DNA from: Gordionus sp. m RMFG-2023 | Taxonomy: Eukaryota > Nematomorpha > Gordioida > Chordodea > Parachordodidae | Direction: 5' to 3' | Assembly (NCBI RefSeq): GCF_954871325.1 | Contig: NC_088776.1 | Coordinates: forward strand, 20,990,608 to 21,054,607 | Length of the DNA stretch: 64,000 nt | Shown: in pieces, positions 46,950 to 59,835 of the stretch | How positions within the stretch are numbered: the first letter of the stretch is position 1 | How the letters are laid out: every line of letters starts with the position of its first letter | Notes under the pieces: model-generated | Database searches by the model: none | Told to the model about the DNA's origin: nothing | The model's input: only the letters and a program-made list of their open reading frames with translations | Position numbers and translations under genes: made by a program

Positions 46950-48690
46950 AGCATATTCTTTCCAATGCTGCGCTTCTAGCAGACCTAGCAATTGGACTTA
47001 AGTACTAGCAAGATCACCGTTAGCCAATTCTATATTTGCATTTTTTTTCACCATTTTTATCCAAAAATCTTATTTTTAACTAATTGCATCAAATTAGCCA
47101 TAAGTTTTCCAATATTTAAATCAAGTTATACTGCAATTCGATTTATGAATTCTAATCCTTGACTAATTTCAGAATATTTTAAATTAATATCACAGAAGCA
47201 TAGATCTAAAATATTTGTGGATTGCATTACATCAAAATCTTTTTCTGCCTTTAATAATTATTGTATCAATTTCCGAAAAGCTAACTTAAATGGATAATAA
47301 GAAAATATCAAGCTTTTCCTTAATATATCAAGTCTTCTAGAATATATAATAAAAAAGTATATCACCTTTTTCAGACAATGCAATCCTGGATATGTTAAAT
47401 TCTAAACATTAATACAATAAATCGTGAGAAATTTTATTCTTTCAGGTTGCTATTATGATAGGATTTGGGAATATATACTTCCATATTGCTAAGTAACCTT
47501 TTTTGTTGGTGACATTTTTTTTAATGATAAAAATTCGACAGTTTGATTTACCTTTAAGCATCTATTATAAATAAAATATTAAGTGAGATAAATAAATTTT
47601 AAAAATGGAAATCCAGATGTTTTTGATATATAGCTAATATATTGAAATTTTAGATTTGAAAAATGCAATTTATAATTATACGTGTTAAATCGTCTTTTCG
47701 GTGTCAGATATTAAGATCTAATTTAAGAAGATTATAGATTTTGTTTACATTTTCTGTTTACCGAGACAGAAAAGAGCAGGACCAAGGATCTCCTTGATGG
47801 GTTCCTTCCTTAAAATGGATAAGATCTTGATTAAATTCAAAAAATAGAGCTTGCGAGGAATTGTGAAGAAGAAGCTTACATATTCAGGAAAGTGTTAAGA
47901 ATTCCAAAATAAAAAGGTCATGGCTAATAGAGTTGAAAGCATACTGGAGATTGTTAGGCAGCTTCTCATCTCTATTTTACTCATATACCCAAATGATTGG
48001 ATTTTAAATTGGCGCTTAAAAATATTTGATACGATTGCCAATAATTTTTTTTATAAAACGCTATTCTTTTTTTGAGTGCAATGAAGCGTATAACAGGTTA
48101 TGAGAACAACATCGAAGGGATTTTGCCATGTTATATTTTGCAAGGATAGATGATAGAATTGATAGCAGTCTTGAGTTGGCTTGAATGTTTGGTTTTATGA
48201 GGTTATAGATAAATTGAATGGAATTCGTTGATGCCTGCTGATGAATCTTTACTGAAGGAATAAATTTCCCATTATATTTCATAAAAATTAGATAAAAATA
48301 AATGTGTATATAATGTGCACAGAGATGGATCTCGAGGGATATTTAAGTTTGGGCGAAAGTAAGGTGTCGCCCACCATCATTAGGAGAAAATAGAAATTTT
48401 TTAACAGCTGATTTAATATAAGATGGAATTTTTGAAGATTTTTCTTTGGGAAGTTTGAAATAATGAATTAAAGAAGGAATTCGGACCAAAATGTGAGTAA
48501 GTCAAAGTAATTGTTAAGATTTAAAGAATATTAGATAATGATTGTGGACCGGATGAGCTTCTCTTAAAATTTAGCGGAATCAATAAAAACAAGTGCCAAG
48601 AAGGATAATGGATAACGCTAAAGTGTTAGGAGCTAGAAAATTATTTGGGGATGGCCTTAAATGTCCTTCGTAGTTACTACCCTGACCACA
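46950..48690 (-). pseudogene. Second LINE family: RT remnant
   Basis: On the - strand near 47860-47760 the frame reads SSQALFFEFNQDLIHFKEG followed by THQGDPWSC, the reverse transcriptase motif (C)Y..P..L......S.EGVQQGDPLGP. Near 48060-47990 comes FLSANLKSNHLGI, resembling the LSP.QLGVGV block of the same RTs, so the order is correct. 48282-48061 is an open stretch (RCCSHNLLYASLHSKK) just upstream. Many stops. The motif spelling differs from the LINE in intron 5, so this is a different family. Confidence 0.6.
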
Positions 48691-50669
48691 GAATGTATAT
48701 TCGTTTACTTTGAAAAATAAATTATATCTATTAACTTATTCATTTCTTTATCAGAAAAAGGAGAGAAAGAAGAAAGATCTTAAAATTTTTATATATATTC
48801 ACAATTGTGAAAAATTAATAAAGTAAATCACGTATCACGTAAAACGATTTTAAAAAAAATTAATTAATACTTTTTGCAATACTTATTTTTGTGCTTATTA
48901 ATATAAATTTTGAGTCATACCGACCATTTATTTTATTTATAGATACAGCAGTTGTCTATAATTGGATTATTAATGTCGACACAACCCCTATTTCCTTTTG
49001 CTCCTAACAAAATAATTAGATTAATATAATATTTTAAATTAATATATTAATTTTGTTGTTATTCAATAGTTGTTATATTCGAAATATTATATTTTATTTC
49101 AAGAATATTATTCTAATAGCAGAAATATTCGAATAAATAATATTTCTAGTAAATTTACTATTTTTAAAATTTCCACCTTTATGCTCTTGTAAGGATTAAT
49201 ACCAGCTAAATTCCCAGAAATCTTGGAAAAACTCTGTAAAAAATATACAAATTAACCAAAAAAATAAATAACTTTATTTTAAACATGTGGAGCAATGTTT
49301 CCTATACCTTCTGATATTTTTTAGATATATATTTCATTCTTTTTTGGGAGGAAGGAGGGGGGGGGGCGGGGAATTTTAGATAGGGTTTCATCTTTTTTTA
49401 AATATATATATTTTTAAATATTATCAATCTTATAATGAGTTATATTTAGGCAAAACAGAATTTTTTTTATAATTTTTGAAATAAGTAAATGATAATTATT
49501 AAGCAACCTCAGGTTACTTGATATTCTATTAGAATTGCTTCAAAGAGACAAAATAAAATCTGATAATACACTAAGGAAAATCAAAATGTTGTGTATGGAT
49601 AATCTTTTATAAATTTTTCAATGTACGTAAAGGAATAATTAGTAATCCGATAAAAGTTAATATTTTTAACTTAATAAATAATTTTTTATAAATAAATTTA
49701 TAAAATGAAGAAGCATTCATTGACAAGTAAAGATTCAATTTAAAAAGCAATTCCTATAGTTTACTCAGCGGAATCTCTACGTTCTTTACCTTTATGAAAG
49801 ATTTTTGAATAGGAAACATCATTCAGTAGAAAAACAACTGCTCTTTTATTCGTGACTCGTATCTTATGGGTAATAAACACAATATGAATTTTTTAGATAA
49901 TCCGTGAATCCACACAGTAAGACGTGCATAAATATCATTATCAACATGTTTGATTATAATTATATCTAAATTATGGACCATTTTTCAAAGTTGCATAGGC
50001 AAATTACTTCCAAAAGGCAGGTCTCACGCAGACACTGAACTGCTAAATTCCAACTCCAAATTTTGTCACAAGTGGAGGCAATGAATAAAGTTGCCATACT
50101 ATCCAAAGGTTTTATGAACTCGGTATTTAAAGTGGGTGGGAATGGAACGAAATCATGTTTAACTTGGAAATATATTTGATACGTAATTTCTAAATATTCC
50201 CCTATTTTAATTATTAAGAAATAAAAGTTCAAAAATGTCAATCTATGAAGAAGTGCCATCTAAACAAAATATCTATATACCAAAGATTTTGTTAAAAAAT
50301 ATTTAATGCTATCTTGCTTTTTAAAAAGGGTATCACTTTTCCAAAAAAAATATTTTAAACATTTAGATAATGTAATTGTTAAATGCTATAATCTGTGGTT
50401 AATAAATCAAATAGTTTAGAATAAAAAAAATTTTGCACATTTCAATATTTTTAAATTTATGAAATTGTGCCTTATGTTATTTAAAATATTTTTTTATCCA
50501 AAAAATCATAATTTTTTTTTAAATAACGATATTTTATTTGGTCGAGATATTGATTTCGTATTTTATTTTGCCTAAAATCTACTTTTTAACCAATCATTAG
50601 ATCCTGTTACCGATTCTGTTATAAAAACCAATGGTTTACATCTGTATAGATTTTTGCGTATTTAAAAAA
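48691..50669. other. Mostly non-coding; one 97-residue open frame
   Basis: A frame on the - strand at 49966-50259 encodes 97 residues with no recognisable family (contains YFQVKHDFVPFPPTL); it could be an exon or chance. A long G tract lies at 49354-49367. Otherwise AT-rich. Confidence 0.3.
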
Positions 50670-52966
50670 ATGCCTTATTACATTTGGAATTTTATCTCTA
50701 TGTTGATCCTATTATGTTTTACATTTACACCAGCCAAAATATCACATATTAAAGGTAAATAAAAATTAATTTAACTTATGGTATGTTTGTCTTTTATTTA
50801 AGGGGAAATCATGAAATACTTAGCTAGGGAAGTTAAAAATTATCTTATATAATACATCATTTTATAGTGCTGTTAAACGGCTTGATTTGAGCTGATTTTT
50901 AAAAACGGCTATCTCAATATTTTAGCCAGAAAAACATTATGCAAGCCTTAAGATTTTAAATTTTAGACATCTTTTAGCAAAATTTGAGGCTTGTGCAATA
51001 TTTTTCTGGCTAATATTGAGTTAGCCATTTTTAAAAATTGGCTCAAATCAAGCCATTTAATAACATTATATATTAATTAATGTTAAAAAATAGCGAATAA
51101 ATTATAATGATATATTTGTTAAGAAATTACAATTAATAAATTTTTGTCTTTATTTCATGGATAACACTAAAAATATTTCGTTGTCTAATTTACCAAGTGA
51201 TATATTTTTGTTTTTAATTTACCCCAAAATACATTGATGCATTTACTTTAGTTAGAAAGATTGGGTAATATATCAATCTCTTATCTACATTTATAATCGA
51301 TGGTTAGCATCTAGCGATATTTTTGTATCTATGAAAATAGATTCATACTAATTATTTAATATATAATAGTAATTAAAGTCAAGAAAGATATAGAGAATCA
51401 AACTTAAATAATGCTGACCCTGAAAACTTTTCTAATAAATAAAGGCAACTAACACCATTTTTGAAAATGATTGTTTATTTTATGAACCATCAGGAGTTTT
51501 TATAATAATGAAAAATAATAATATTTATTCTTCTCTAAGTTATATGAATAATAATTAAAACCCATCTAAATACAATATATTGTTTAAATCAATTTCAATT
51601 CAACATAGACAAAAATTGTTTAAACCAATACAATAGTGTGAAACTACAGTTTTGTGTTAGTAATGTAAGCCAAAGCTTTTGATGAGAAGCTCCGAGGTTG
51701 GTTAAATCTTTTTATCTCTTCTTTTTTTATTAAGTTTCATTACACTATTACTACCAAATATTAATAATTTATTTATTTTAGAACTACGACTTTAATAAAT
51801 ATCAATGTAATATTTATTCAAAAAAGTCGCAAATTTTTTTAGAAATAACAAACCAAAATAATAAATTATAATTAATATATTAGTTTATCAATTTATTTCA
51901 CACGATGATAAAAGACCACGATAATAAATTGATTATCCTCCCCTGTTGTTATTTTACATTCATAACAATGATGTTAGCGGGTATGGTTTCTTAAGGTGAA
52001 ATGTTAGTTGACTCAGAAATTTATCATAAAGTTTGTTCATTGTTTGCCACAGGTTTTTTATTACAGTTTTTTTTGCCCTAGTGAGCGCTTCTAACCGTTT
52101 TTATGAATAAATCAATAAACTAAAATACAACTATAATACTACTTTATTGATTTTAAAAGGAAGATTAATATATTTTTTTATTTTATACATCTTTATTTTA
52201 TTTTATATATAATAAATATCGTAACTGAATTGAGTAACCAAAAAAGTTAATTTTTTTATAGTCTTCCACGTTTATTTTAAAACTTATTACTATAATAATA
52301 TTTAAATTTTTAAGAAAAAACAAAGTTTATAAAAACTAACGAATTAATTTTTTAAATTTATTATATTTCCATATTTTGTGTAATTTGAATGTTTTTGGAG
52401 TTAAATTATTCGGAGTGTTTTAATCAAAATAGTTATGTAGTTTGAATAAAAATCCTTTATATAAATGTGCTACATAATGTTCCTAAAATTTTTCAGGTTG
52501 TTATATTACCTCAGCATAATATTTGAACTAGATAAATTATTTTACTTCGATCCCAGTACCAATAATTACTTGACCCTCGTTAAATATTACAAAAAAGCTC
52601 ATCTTATCCACACTAATTCAAATAATATTGATTCAAACTCTCAGTCAAATGAAACTCGAAATATCACAATCGATGTGAAAATAACAGCTATTGGTAGCAA
52701 TAATAATTCTTTATTAACATCTCAACAATTATCTTATAGACAATTATCCAAAAAGGACAAAGATTTTACTAGTCATAATCAAAAATCCTTTGCAAAGGAA
52801 AAACCGCTGGGAGTTAGGGATTATACAAGTTCCAGCAATTTTTATATAAGATTATTTCTTTTTTTCTTTCTATTTCCATTTATGCAGAATTATCTGAAGA
52901 TATTTACATTAATATGACAATTAGCACATCTATCATGTATCACTTTGATATTTTATCAGTATTAGA
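50670..52966 (+). CDS. Candidate multi-exon gene, unrecognised, signal-peptide start
   Basis: I do not recognise a family. A first exon at 50670-50754 would encode MPYYIWNFISMLILLCFTFT and then PAKISHIK, a typical signal peptide, before a donor GTAAAT at 50755. A 150-residue frame at 52465-52917 is preceded by TTTTTCAG at 52489-52496. It contains DKLFYFDPSTNNYLTLVKYY, is GC-richer than its surroundings and has Asn-linked glycosylation-like sites. A short exon at 52888-52966 (LSEDIYINMTISTSIMYHFD, then ILSVLE) has a good pyrimidine tract, acceptor and GTAAGA donor. A possible exon at 51994-52056 (EMLVDSEIYHKVCSLFAT) and an alternative acceptor at 52527 would make the phases agree. The 3' end is not found. 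The model is inference. Confidence 0.35.
50864..51067. mobile_element. Palindromic hAT-like MITE, copy 1
   Basis: Two arms of about 85 bases are inverted repeats: AACGGCTTGATTTGAGC.GAT on the left and the complement of AAATGGCTTGATTTGAGCC on the right, continuing through TAGCCAGAAAAA to the centre. The whole could fold into a hairpin. It lies in the first intron of the candidate gene. A related copy is at 56363-56515. Confidence 0.7.
51197..51436 (+). repeat. Direct repeat of about 240 bases, copy 1
   Basis: This shares long words with 56108-56340: GTGATATATTTTTG, ATTTACCCCAAAATA.ATTG, AAAGATATAGAGAATC and AAATAATGCTGA(C)CC..GAAAACTTTTCTAAT. Just before and into it, 51159-51235 can be read as MDNTKNISLSNLPSDIFLFL, which resembles the start of an F-box (LPSDI), but a stop follows quickly. 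Confidence 0.7.
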
Positions 52967-52969
52967 GTA

Positions 52970-54855
52970 AGAAACTGTTTTTTTAAAATATATTATTCCT
53001 CAATTTCTGAATTTATTTAATATATAACTGGAACAGACTCATTTCCTTTTAAAGATACATGTGTATTTTAATTAATATAGTAATAAGAAATACTTTCCTA
53101 AATAGTGTTAAAATTAAAAAAATAATAATATGACTTACTTCGATTAAGAAAAACTTTATCTCTTAAATAGTACCTAAACCTATATATCCTCTTTCTCAAT
53201 AATTATATAAATGAATGAATTCGGATAAGATGATACCTTTGCAAGTTAAAGAGAAAGCCAAAATCTTAAGACTTTATATTCATATTCAATTAGTTGATAA
53301 ATTTGTAATAATGAATCTAACTTTTATTTTGCTTTCTCTTTAGATCTTATGCCACGTCTTAACTCACTGAAATTAGCTAATATATTTTCTTACCGAATTT
53401 GTGAATTAATATTATTTTACGAGTTACTAATTTTATAATATTCATTTCAAAATTCGGCGAGAAACTTCATAATGTATTTCATATACTTAGGACGGGATAT
53501 TAATAAATAATTAAAAAATTATGACTTTGTTCATAAGAATTTTCATTTGATTAATAAAGTTTTTGAATTAAACTTCATTGTAAGCTTCGGTTTAATTGTC
53601 GGCGAAGAAAATCTTAAAATTATTTTTAAAATCTTATTATACTCCATAATTTAAAATCAAGCCTAAATTAAGTGTCTCGATTTTTATTTTAATAATAATA
53701 AATATTTCATTTTGTTGTATTAACTATTAAGTATTATCTATTTACATTACTAATACACTGACTACTATATACGAGTAATATTATTAGAGCAGATAGACAT
53801 GAATTTTATTTAGTAACAAAAAAAATTATATTTATCAAATTTATTTTGTAATCAACACCATCTCTGATGATATAACTTTTAACAATAAAAATACTTTTTA
53901 TGTTAATTTTTCTTTTAGTTTTCATAGCGGGAGGGGGTTAAATTTATGCTAATAATAAAAAAAACTCTAAGGAAACTTTATACAAATTTTATAATCCTAT
54001 TATCATCCATCCATTTCTAAAATCAATATCTCTAAATACTTTAAGCTTTAGACCAATTTTTCTTAAATTATTTTTATGTAATCCACTTACCAACCAACAA
54101 ATTATAATTATAACAATAATAATAATGAATATTTTTAACATAGATTTATAAATATTTTTTAAAACAATTATACAATTTATAGTATCGTAGCTTGAAGAAG
54201 TGCTTTATTTACATCTATATTAAAAATAAGAAAATCGACTTCGAAGTTTCAAATCAATAATTTTGTTATAAAAACATGATTTATATATAAAAAAAAAAAA
54301 ATCGGCCATTTTAAAATAGGTAACTAGGTAACTTGCTAAAAAAATATTTTATATTAAATATGAATTGAATTCATAAAAACTATATTATATATTTTTATAT
54401 TCTATTTATTACTTTCTGCCTTTTAACATGTTAAATTCACGTTGTCCCCATAGTGGAACAACATTTGTAGAAAATTAAAAGATTTAAATTAAGATTCACT
54501 TCTATTATTTACACCTAATCACTATTAATTAGCAAAAAGGTTCAAAATTTAAAAATAAATTAATTTGCCCAAAAATGGGTTAATGAAATTTTTCATATTT
54601 ACAATAAAATTTTTAAACAATAATATATGTAAGCAAAGCATGCATTAATAGAAAATAAAGTTTTATGAACATTCTTTCATTCACACAGTGTCGATCTTGC
54701 TATTAACTCTGTATATTTCCCATGACAGACCAGCATCACTAACTGAACTGAGAGTTTAAAATGTCAAAATATCTTGTTTATCGTTACCTTATTTTAAATA
54801 TTTTTTACGCTTTCATTAAAAAAATATGTTTTTTCGTTTTGTTTCAATTGAATCA
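52970..54855. other. Non-coding AT-rich stretch
   Basis: An open frame of 41 residues at 53222-53344 (LQVKEKAKILRLYIHIQLVD) could be an exon of the upstream candidate gene but its phase does not fit. Nothing else stands out. Confidence 0.3.
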
Positions 54856-54859
54856 CGCC

Positions 54860-55398
54860 CGAAATGAACATCGATCATATTCATTTTATTAACTTAAAAC
54901 GACTAAATTTTATTGATAATAAACGTATAGAAAATTTTATACAATCGAATAATATAACACATTGTCTTTATATGACTTGCCAAATTTAAAATTACTTTTA
55001 TTAAATATAATGTTGCCCTTAACGTTTGTTTTGGACAAATATTTTGAAAATAATTTATTGCTAAAGGCAAATAAAAATTTATTCGGCAAGAATTTTTATA
55101 AAAAATCAGTGCAAATATATGATCATTTTATTTTGGTGTAAATATATTTTATTCTCCTATATTTTTTTACAGTGTAATTATTTTTTATATAAATAAATTG
55201 TGTATTTTCTTTTAAATGCCTTTGATTAAAATTTGCAATTCGTAAAATTTCCTATAATTTTAAAAAAGGTGATTGATTAATAAAGTAACTTATAATGTAA
55301 CTAGTTACTTTTGTTGACTTTAACTAGTTGCCTTTTTTAGGAATATGACTATTAATTGCAATTAGTTACGTTTCAAAAGTAACTTTTAACAACACTAG
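54860..55398 (+). mobile_element. hAT-A element, copy 2, decayed
   Basis: 54890-55010 matches 7175-7310 of copy 1 (GATAATAA.....GAAAATTTTATACAATC, TCTTTATATGAC, TTTATTAAATATAATGTTG). The right end at 55275-55398 has the same AAAGTAACTTATAATGTAAC word and ends TTTTAACAACACTAG. Coding capacity is lost: only pieces such as NLPNLKLLLLNIMLPL are readable. Confidence 0.7.
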
Positions 55399-56107
55399 TA
55401 AATATGATAAAAATAAAATAATATATTTTTTTAATTAAATATATATGACAGGCTTTGTTTTTATGTAAAATCATATCAGTATCACATGATAAATTAATTT
55501 GTTTTAAAAAATATCTCAAAAGGTTTAAATGTTCAAAGAAATAATATTATTTTATTATGTCAATGATTAGTTTTATTTTATAATTTCAAACTTTGATGAA
55601 ATAATAATTTTACAAAATTTTTTATATTAACAAGATTAATAAATTTTATCCCATGAGAATTAGAAAAATTGGGGCAATCAATAGTCATTATAAATTGGTA
55701 ATACATTAAAAAATTCAATAATAATATTTAATCTTATAATCAAAGTCTCAAACCAAACAGCGACATCGTTAGCTCTCCATTTTAGACCAACTAACTAAAA
55801 AATATTAAAATTTTTTAGTCAGAATCATGCTCAATCAAGGAAACGTTTTGCTCAAGTGTGCGCTCAGATTAACTGTAATCTTGCTTAGCGCTCAATTACT
55901 TAGGGCTAGCTATTATACCAATATTTTATAAGTTTTTAATACAAATATCATTACAATCTAATATAAAATCAGATATTGCATTTATTTTTAAAATCAACAC
56001 CCTTCAGTGCTTATAAAGCTGATAAATCATTTCAATAGCAAGAATATTTTGGTTTAGAAGCCAATATTATTCAAAAATTGATTAAATATTTCCCTACTTT
56101 CTAGTAA
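55399..56107. other. Non-coding AT-rich stretch
   Basis: A patch at 55830-55910 with GCTCAA words (GCTCAATC, GCTCAAGTG, GCTCAGATT, GCTCAATTA) is slightly GC-rich. No gene is seen. Confidence 0.4.
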
Positions 56108-56340
56108 GTGATATATTTTTGAATTTACCCCAAAATATATTGGTGCAATAATTATTACTTTAGAAAGGTTGAATTATTTATCTCAATCTCTTTTCTCTTC
56201 ATTTATTATATAAGTTTAAAATCTGTGTATATCTATGGAAATACTTCATATTTTAATTATTTATTTAGGGTATCGTAATTTAAGTTGGTCAAAGATATAG
56301 AGAATCCTTAAATAATGCTGACTCAGAAAACTTTTCTAAT
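56108..56340 (+). repeat. Direct repeat of about 240 bases, copy 2
   Basis: Diverged partner of 51197-51436, same orientation, about 4.9 kb away. It is immediately followed by a copy of the palindromic MITE, whereas at copy 1 the MITE lies on the other side. Confidence 0.7.
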
Positions 56341-56362
56341 GTACAAGGATCATCTAGCTTTC

Positions 56363-56515
56363 AGATTTTAGCCAAAATATTATGTAAGCCTGGAGATTTT
56401 GCTCATAGATGAAAGAACGACTTAGACCTCTATTTGTAATATTATTCTGGCTAAAATCTTAATCTAGCCATTTTTAAGAATCGACCCAAATCGGTTTTTT
56501 AACAATACTAATCAA
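56363..56515. mobile_element. Palindromic hAT-like MITE, copy 2, diverged
   Basis: It shares TTTTAGCCA.AA.ATTATG.AAGCCT, TTCTGGCTAA and TAGCCATTTTTAA...CAAATC with the MITE at 50864-51067. The left arm is shortened. Confidence 0.55.
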
Positions 56516-58840
56516 GATATTTTATAATAATAATAAATAATTATTTTTATTTTTATTCTATTTAAAAAGAAGATCACTAATACATTAAAATCTGATTATT
56601 TCCTTTCTCAGGAAACCGAAACTTAACACTTAGATTATGACTTATGGGTTCCAAGCGCTAAAACACGTTTTACTAATGCTGTTAAATAAAAAAATAGCGA
56701 GTTATAGATAGAACCCTGCACGGGCTGTAAGAGGTATCCTGACCCGAGGTGCGAAAATTAAATAGAAATATTCTCATTAATCATTTCGTTTCATCGAAAT
56801 GTCAATCAGAAGTACATGTCATTTTTCATCTAACACATTTCACTTATTCATTCCCTTAATTGGGTTAAATATACCTTTATTTAAGGTGACAAGTGAATAA
56901 ATATACATAAATAATTTTTCCTTAAATATTATAATATTATAACTTAAATTCCAAATTTTTTTTAGTACTGCTCGTTGGGCTAGAACAAAAAATTTGTGCT
57001 TGGGCCTGGCTCGATTACAAAAATTTTTTAAATTCGGGCTCATAGGGAGGTAGAGATAATATAATAGAGTAAAAATGTAATTTTCTTAGCAAATAGCATA
57101 GCTTGCCTAAGAAATGTGAATTACGCCCGATTATCCATTAGATTAACTAATTTATCACTGAAAATTGATATATTTGGACCAGAGTCCTGCAACCAAGCCC
57201 CTACCTCCATTTTTATAATCTCAGGGGCTCAAAAAATATTTTCTTGAAATTCTAAAATATTTTAAAAATTATCTTTTTGTGGGTATTCTTTAAAGTATTA
57301 AAAAATAGAGGGCTCAAGCCCCTATACCCCCTCCCAATCGTTAACAATTGGACCGGCAAATAATAATTATTATATCTCCCTAACATCATTTGATAAATAA
57401 AATATATTAAAGAGGTGAAGAAATCCTGAAAACAATTATACAAACTTAAGTCCATTAACAAAAGAAATTATAAACGTGTTAGAGATATATTTCTAATCCT
57501 ACTTATATATATTAATTAGAGACAACGGGCCTAGGACCAAAAAAAATGGATTTTGCAAGCTCTGGTTTTAACATAGAACTTTTACATTTTAAGGTCATCA
57601 CATTCCTTGATTACTTATTTTTTACAAGGACTCAAAAACAACGTTTTTTTATATGAAAAAAAAATTAAAGTCTTCATTATAATATCAATATTTTTAAAAA
57701 TAAGATTCATAACATAATTCAAGAAAAACTTATTAAATATTATATCCCATATTTTTTTTCAATATTTATTGATGTATTTTTTTATTACCAATTTAAGACA
57801 ACTTGGAAAAAATCATATTAAATATATTGAGCAATTAACTATCATTGGAAATTTTCTGGCTTTGAGTTTTTTTTAGGTTCTATAAATTTTGTAAAATATT
57901 AGTGTTTCTTGGTTATAACGCTTCCCGCTTTTTACTTTCTGAATTTATTATAATCCAGTTATAATGTGCCTACATATATTACATATGAATCGTTAACTGT
58001 AAATTTATACGAGTTGAAGATCAAATTGAAACTAAGTGGGTGAATAGGGTAAGAAAAAATGAGAAATAAGATCAAATCATCTATGAGATATTCAGATTTC
58101 GATGACTTTATTTACATTTAAATGTTAGAAATAAACGAAAGGCTACATTTTATTATATATTAAAATGTATAACAATATTTCTGTAAAGGGAGGGGGGGGG
58201 AGTGGTATATAAGCATTCTTAATCTTATTCATAAGTCAAGCCATTAATAATAATAATGACTAATATAAGGCTAATAATACTCTAATATTCCTAATTTTCC
58301 AAGCAATTATTATGTTAATATTAATATTATACAAACCTCCTACTATATATTCAAAAAATAAAAAATTGTTTTTATTTTATCTCTTCCAAATATAATATAT
58401 TTATTACATACATATAATATATAATTAATTTTTTCTGCCATTTCGACCCAAAAGGGAAAAGAAAATTTTTTTCCAGATTAAAAATTCTCATCACATATTC
58501 TGTTTTTATTTTTAATATGCAAAAAAAACACGCATTGATAAATATTAAATATTCATTTTTTAAAAAAAATATGAAGTTGTTTGTAACTAACCAATTTACA
58601 AATTTTTATTTTTTTTGTCATAGTTATAGTCTTCTATATTAACCTCTTTAGGCAGTTTTATTTAAGATTATACATATAATAAAAGATTTAAAATTTATCC
58701 TCAAGGACAATCAGTTTATATTTTACATGGTAGAATCTAGAGTGGTAAAACAGTTGTAATTAAATGAGGATTTACCCTTCCCTTTCCCCACAAATTATCA
58801 GAATTACAAGAATTAATCATAAGATCAATTCATCTAAATT
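56516..58840. other. Non-coding with repeat remains
   Basis: A patch at 56700-56755 (CCCTGCACGGGCTGTAAGAGG) and GGGC-rich words at 56975-57045 are MITE remains. 57185-57355 contains AAGCCCCTA words in both orientations and an ATCTCAGGGGCTC end related to repeat X. A G10 tract is at 58190-58200. No gene is recognised. Confidence 0.4.
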
Positions 58841-58847
58841 TACTGTC

Positions 58848-58941
58848 ATGAAATATTTAATATATTTCATTATGAAATATTAATGTATTTCATTATGAAA
58901 TATTAATGTATTTCATTATGAAATATTAATGTATTTCATTA
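58848..58941. repeat. Tandem repeat, 23-base palindromic unit, four copies
   Basis: The unit ATGAAATATTAATGTATTTC plus ATT is repeated four times; the first copy is one base longer. Each unit is itself nearly palindromic (AATGAAATA...TATTTCATT), so the array could fold into serial hairpins. Confidence 0.85.
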
Positions 58942-59835
58942 TTACCTTACAAGCTTTTACCCCACCTTTCTTAAGGCATTCATGAGCGCACCATATAGAA
59001 AATTTTCCCATATTTTACTTTTTATATTGATTTGTATGAAATTTTTATTATTATGTGGTGCAATAAATTTAAAGTTTCCGCTCGTGATAATATAATTTAA
59101 AATATTTTTACATAATTTACAAGATTATTTCTAAAAAAAAGAGTCAGATCTTTCCTCAACTTACTAATACTTCAAAATGTTGAATTTCCATTCCACTTAT
59201 TTAGAAATTATTTAATACATTGTTTTATGCAATCTTTTGAATTGGATTCAAATTTAACAAATTAAGAGTAAAATATATTTTAAAACTATATAATATATAA
59301 AAATAATATTAGAGAATTTTAATGCTTTAGAATAATTTTACGCAGAATTTAATTTATCTTTGACTAGTTATTGGCAGTTTATCTTTATTCATTAATTAAG
59401 TTAGCAATAATAGTGATCAAATAAAAACATAAACAGTGAATTTTTTATTTTTTAAAATATTTTTAATAGTTTTGAAATATTTCTTTTTGCAGTATAAAAT
59501 AAAAATTATACGTCACATTAAATAAATCTTAATAACAGTACAGTAGAATTAATATGAACGTTAGTACCGACTAGATAACCTGCCTAATAATGAGCATACT
59601 ATTACAGTCCGTGTAATTATAATAATTGTGACCCGTACGAAAGGGGGCTGGTGGGTGACGACTGGACAGCCATTGAATATTTAAGAGACACCGAATTTTG
59701 TTTCTTATGAATTTAAAAGTTAATTCTACTAATTATCAATATTACATAAATTATGCTTAAAATGGCTTTATATTACTTAATCCAGTTAATTTCAAATTAT
59801 TATATTTTATTATAGTATATTGCATAAATATAGTG
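58942..59835. other. Non-coding AT-rich stretch
   Basis: Nothing gene-like is seen. A GC-richer patch at 59628-59690 (CGAAAGGGGGCTGGTGGGTG) is unexplained. Confidence 0.4.
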
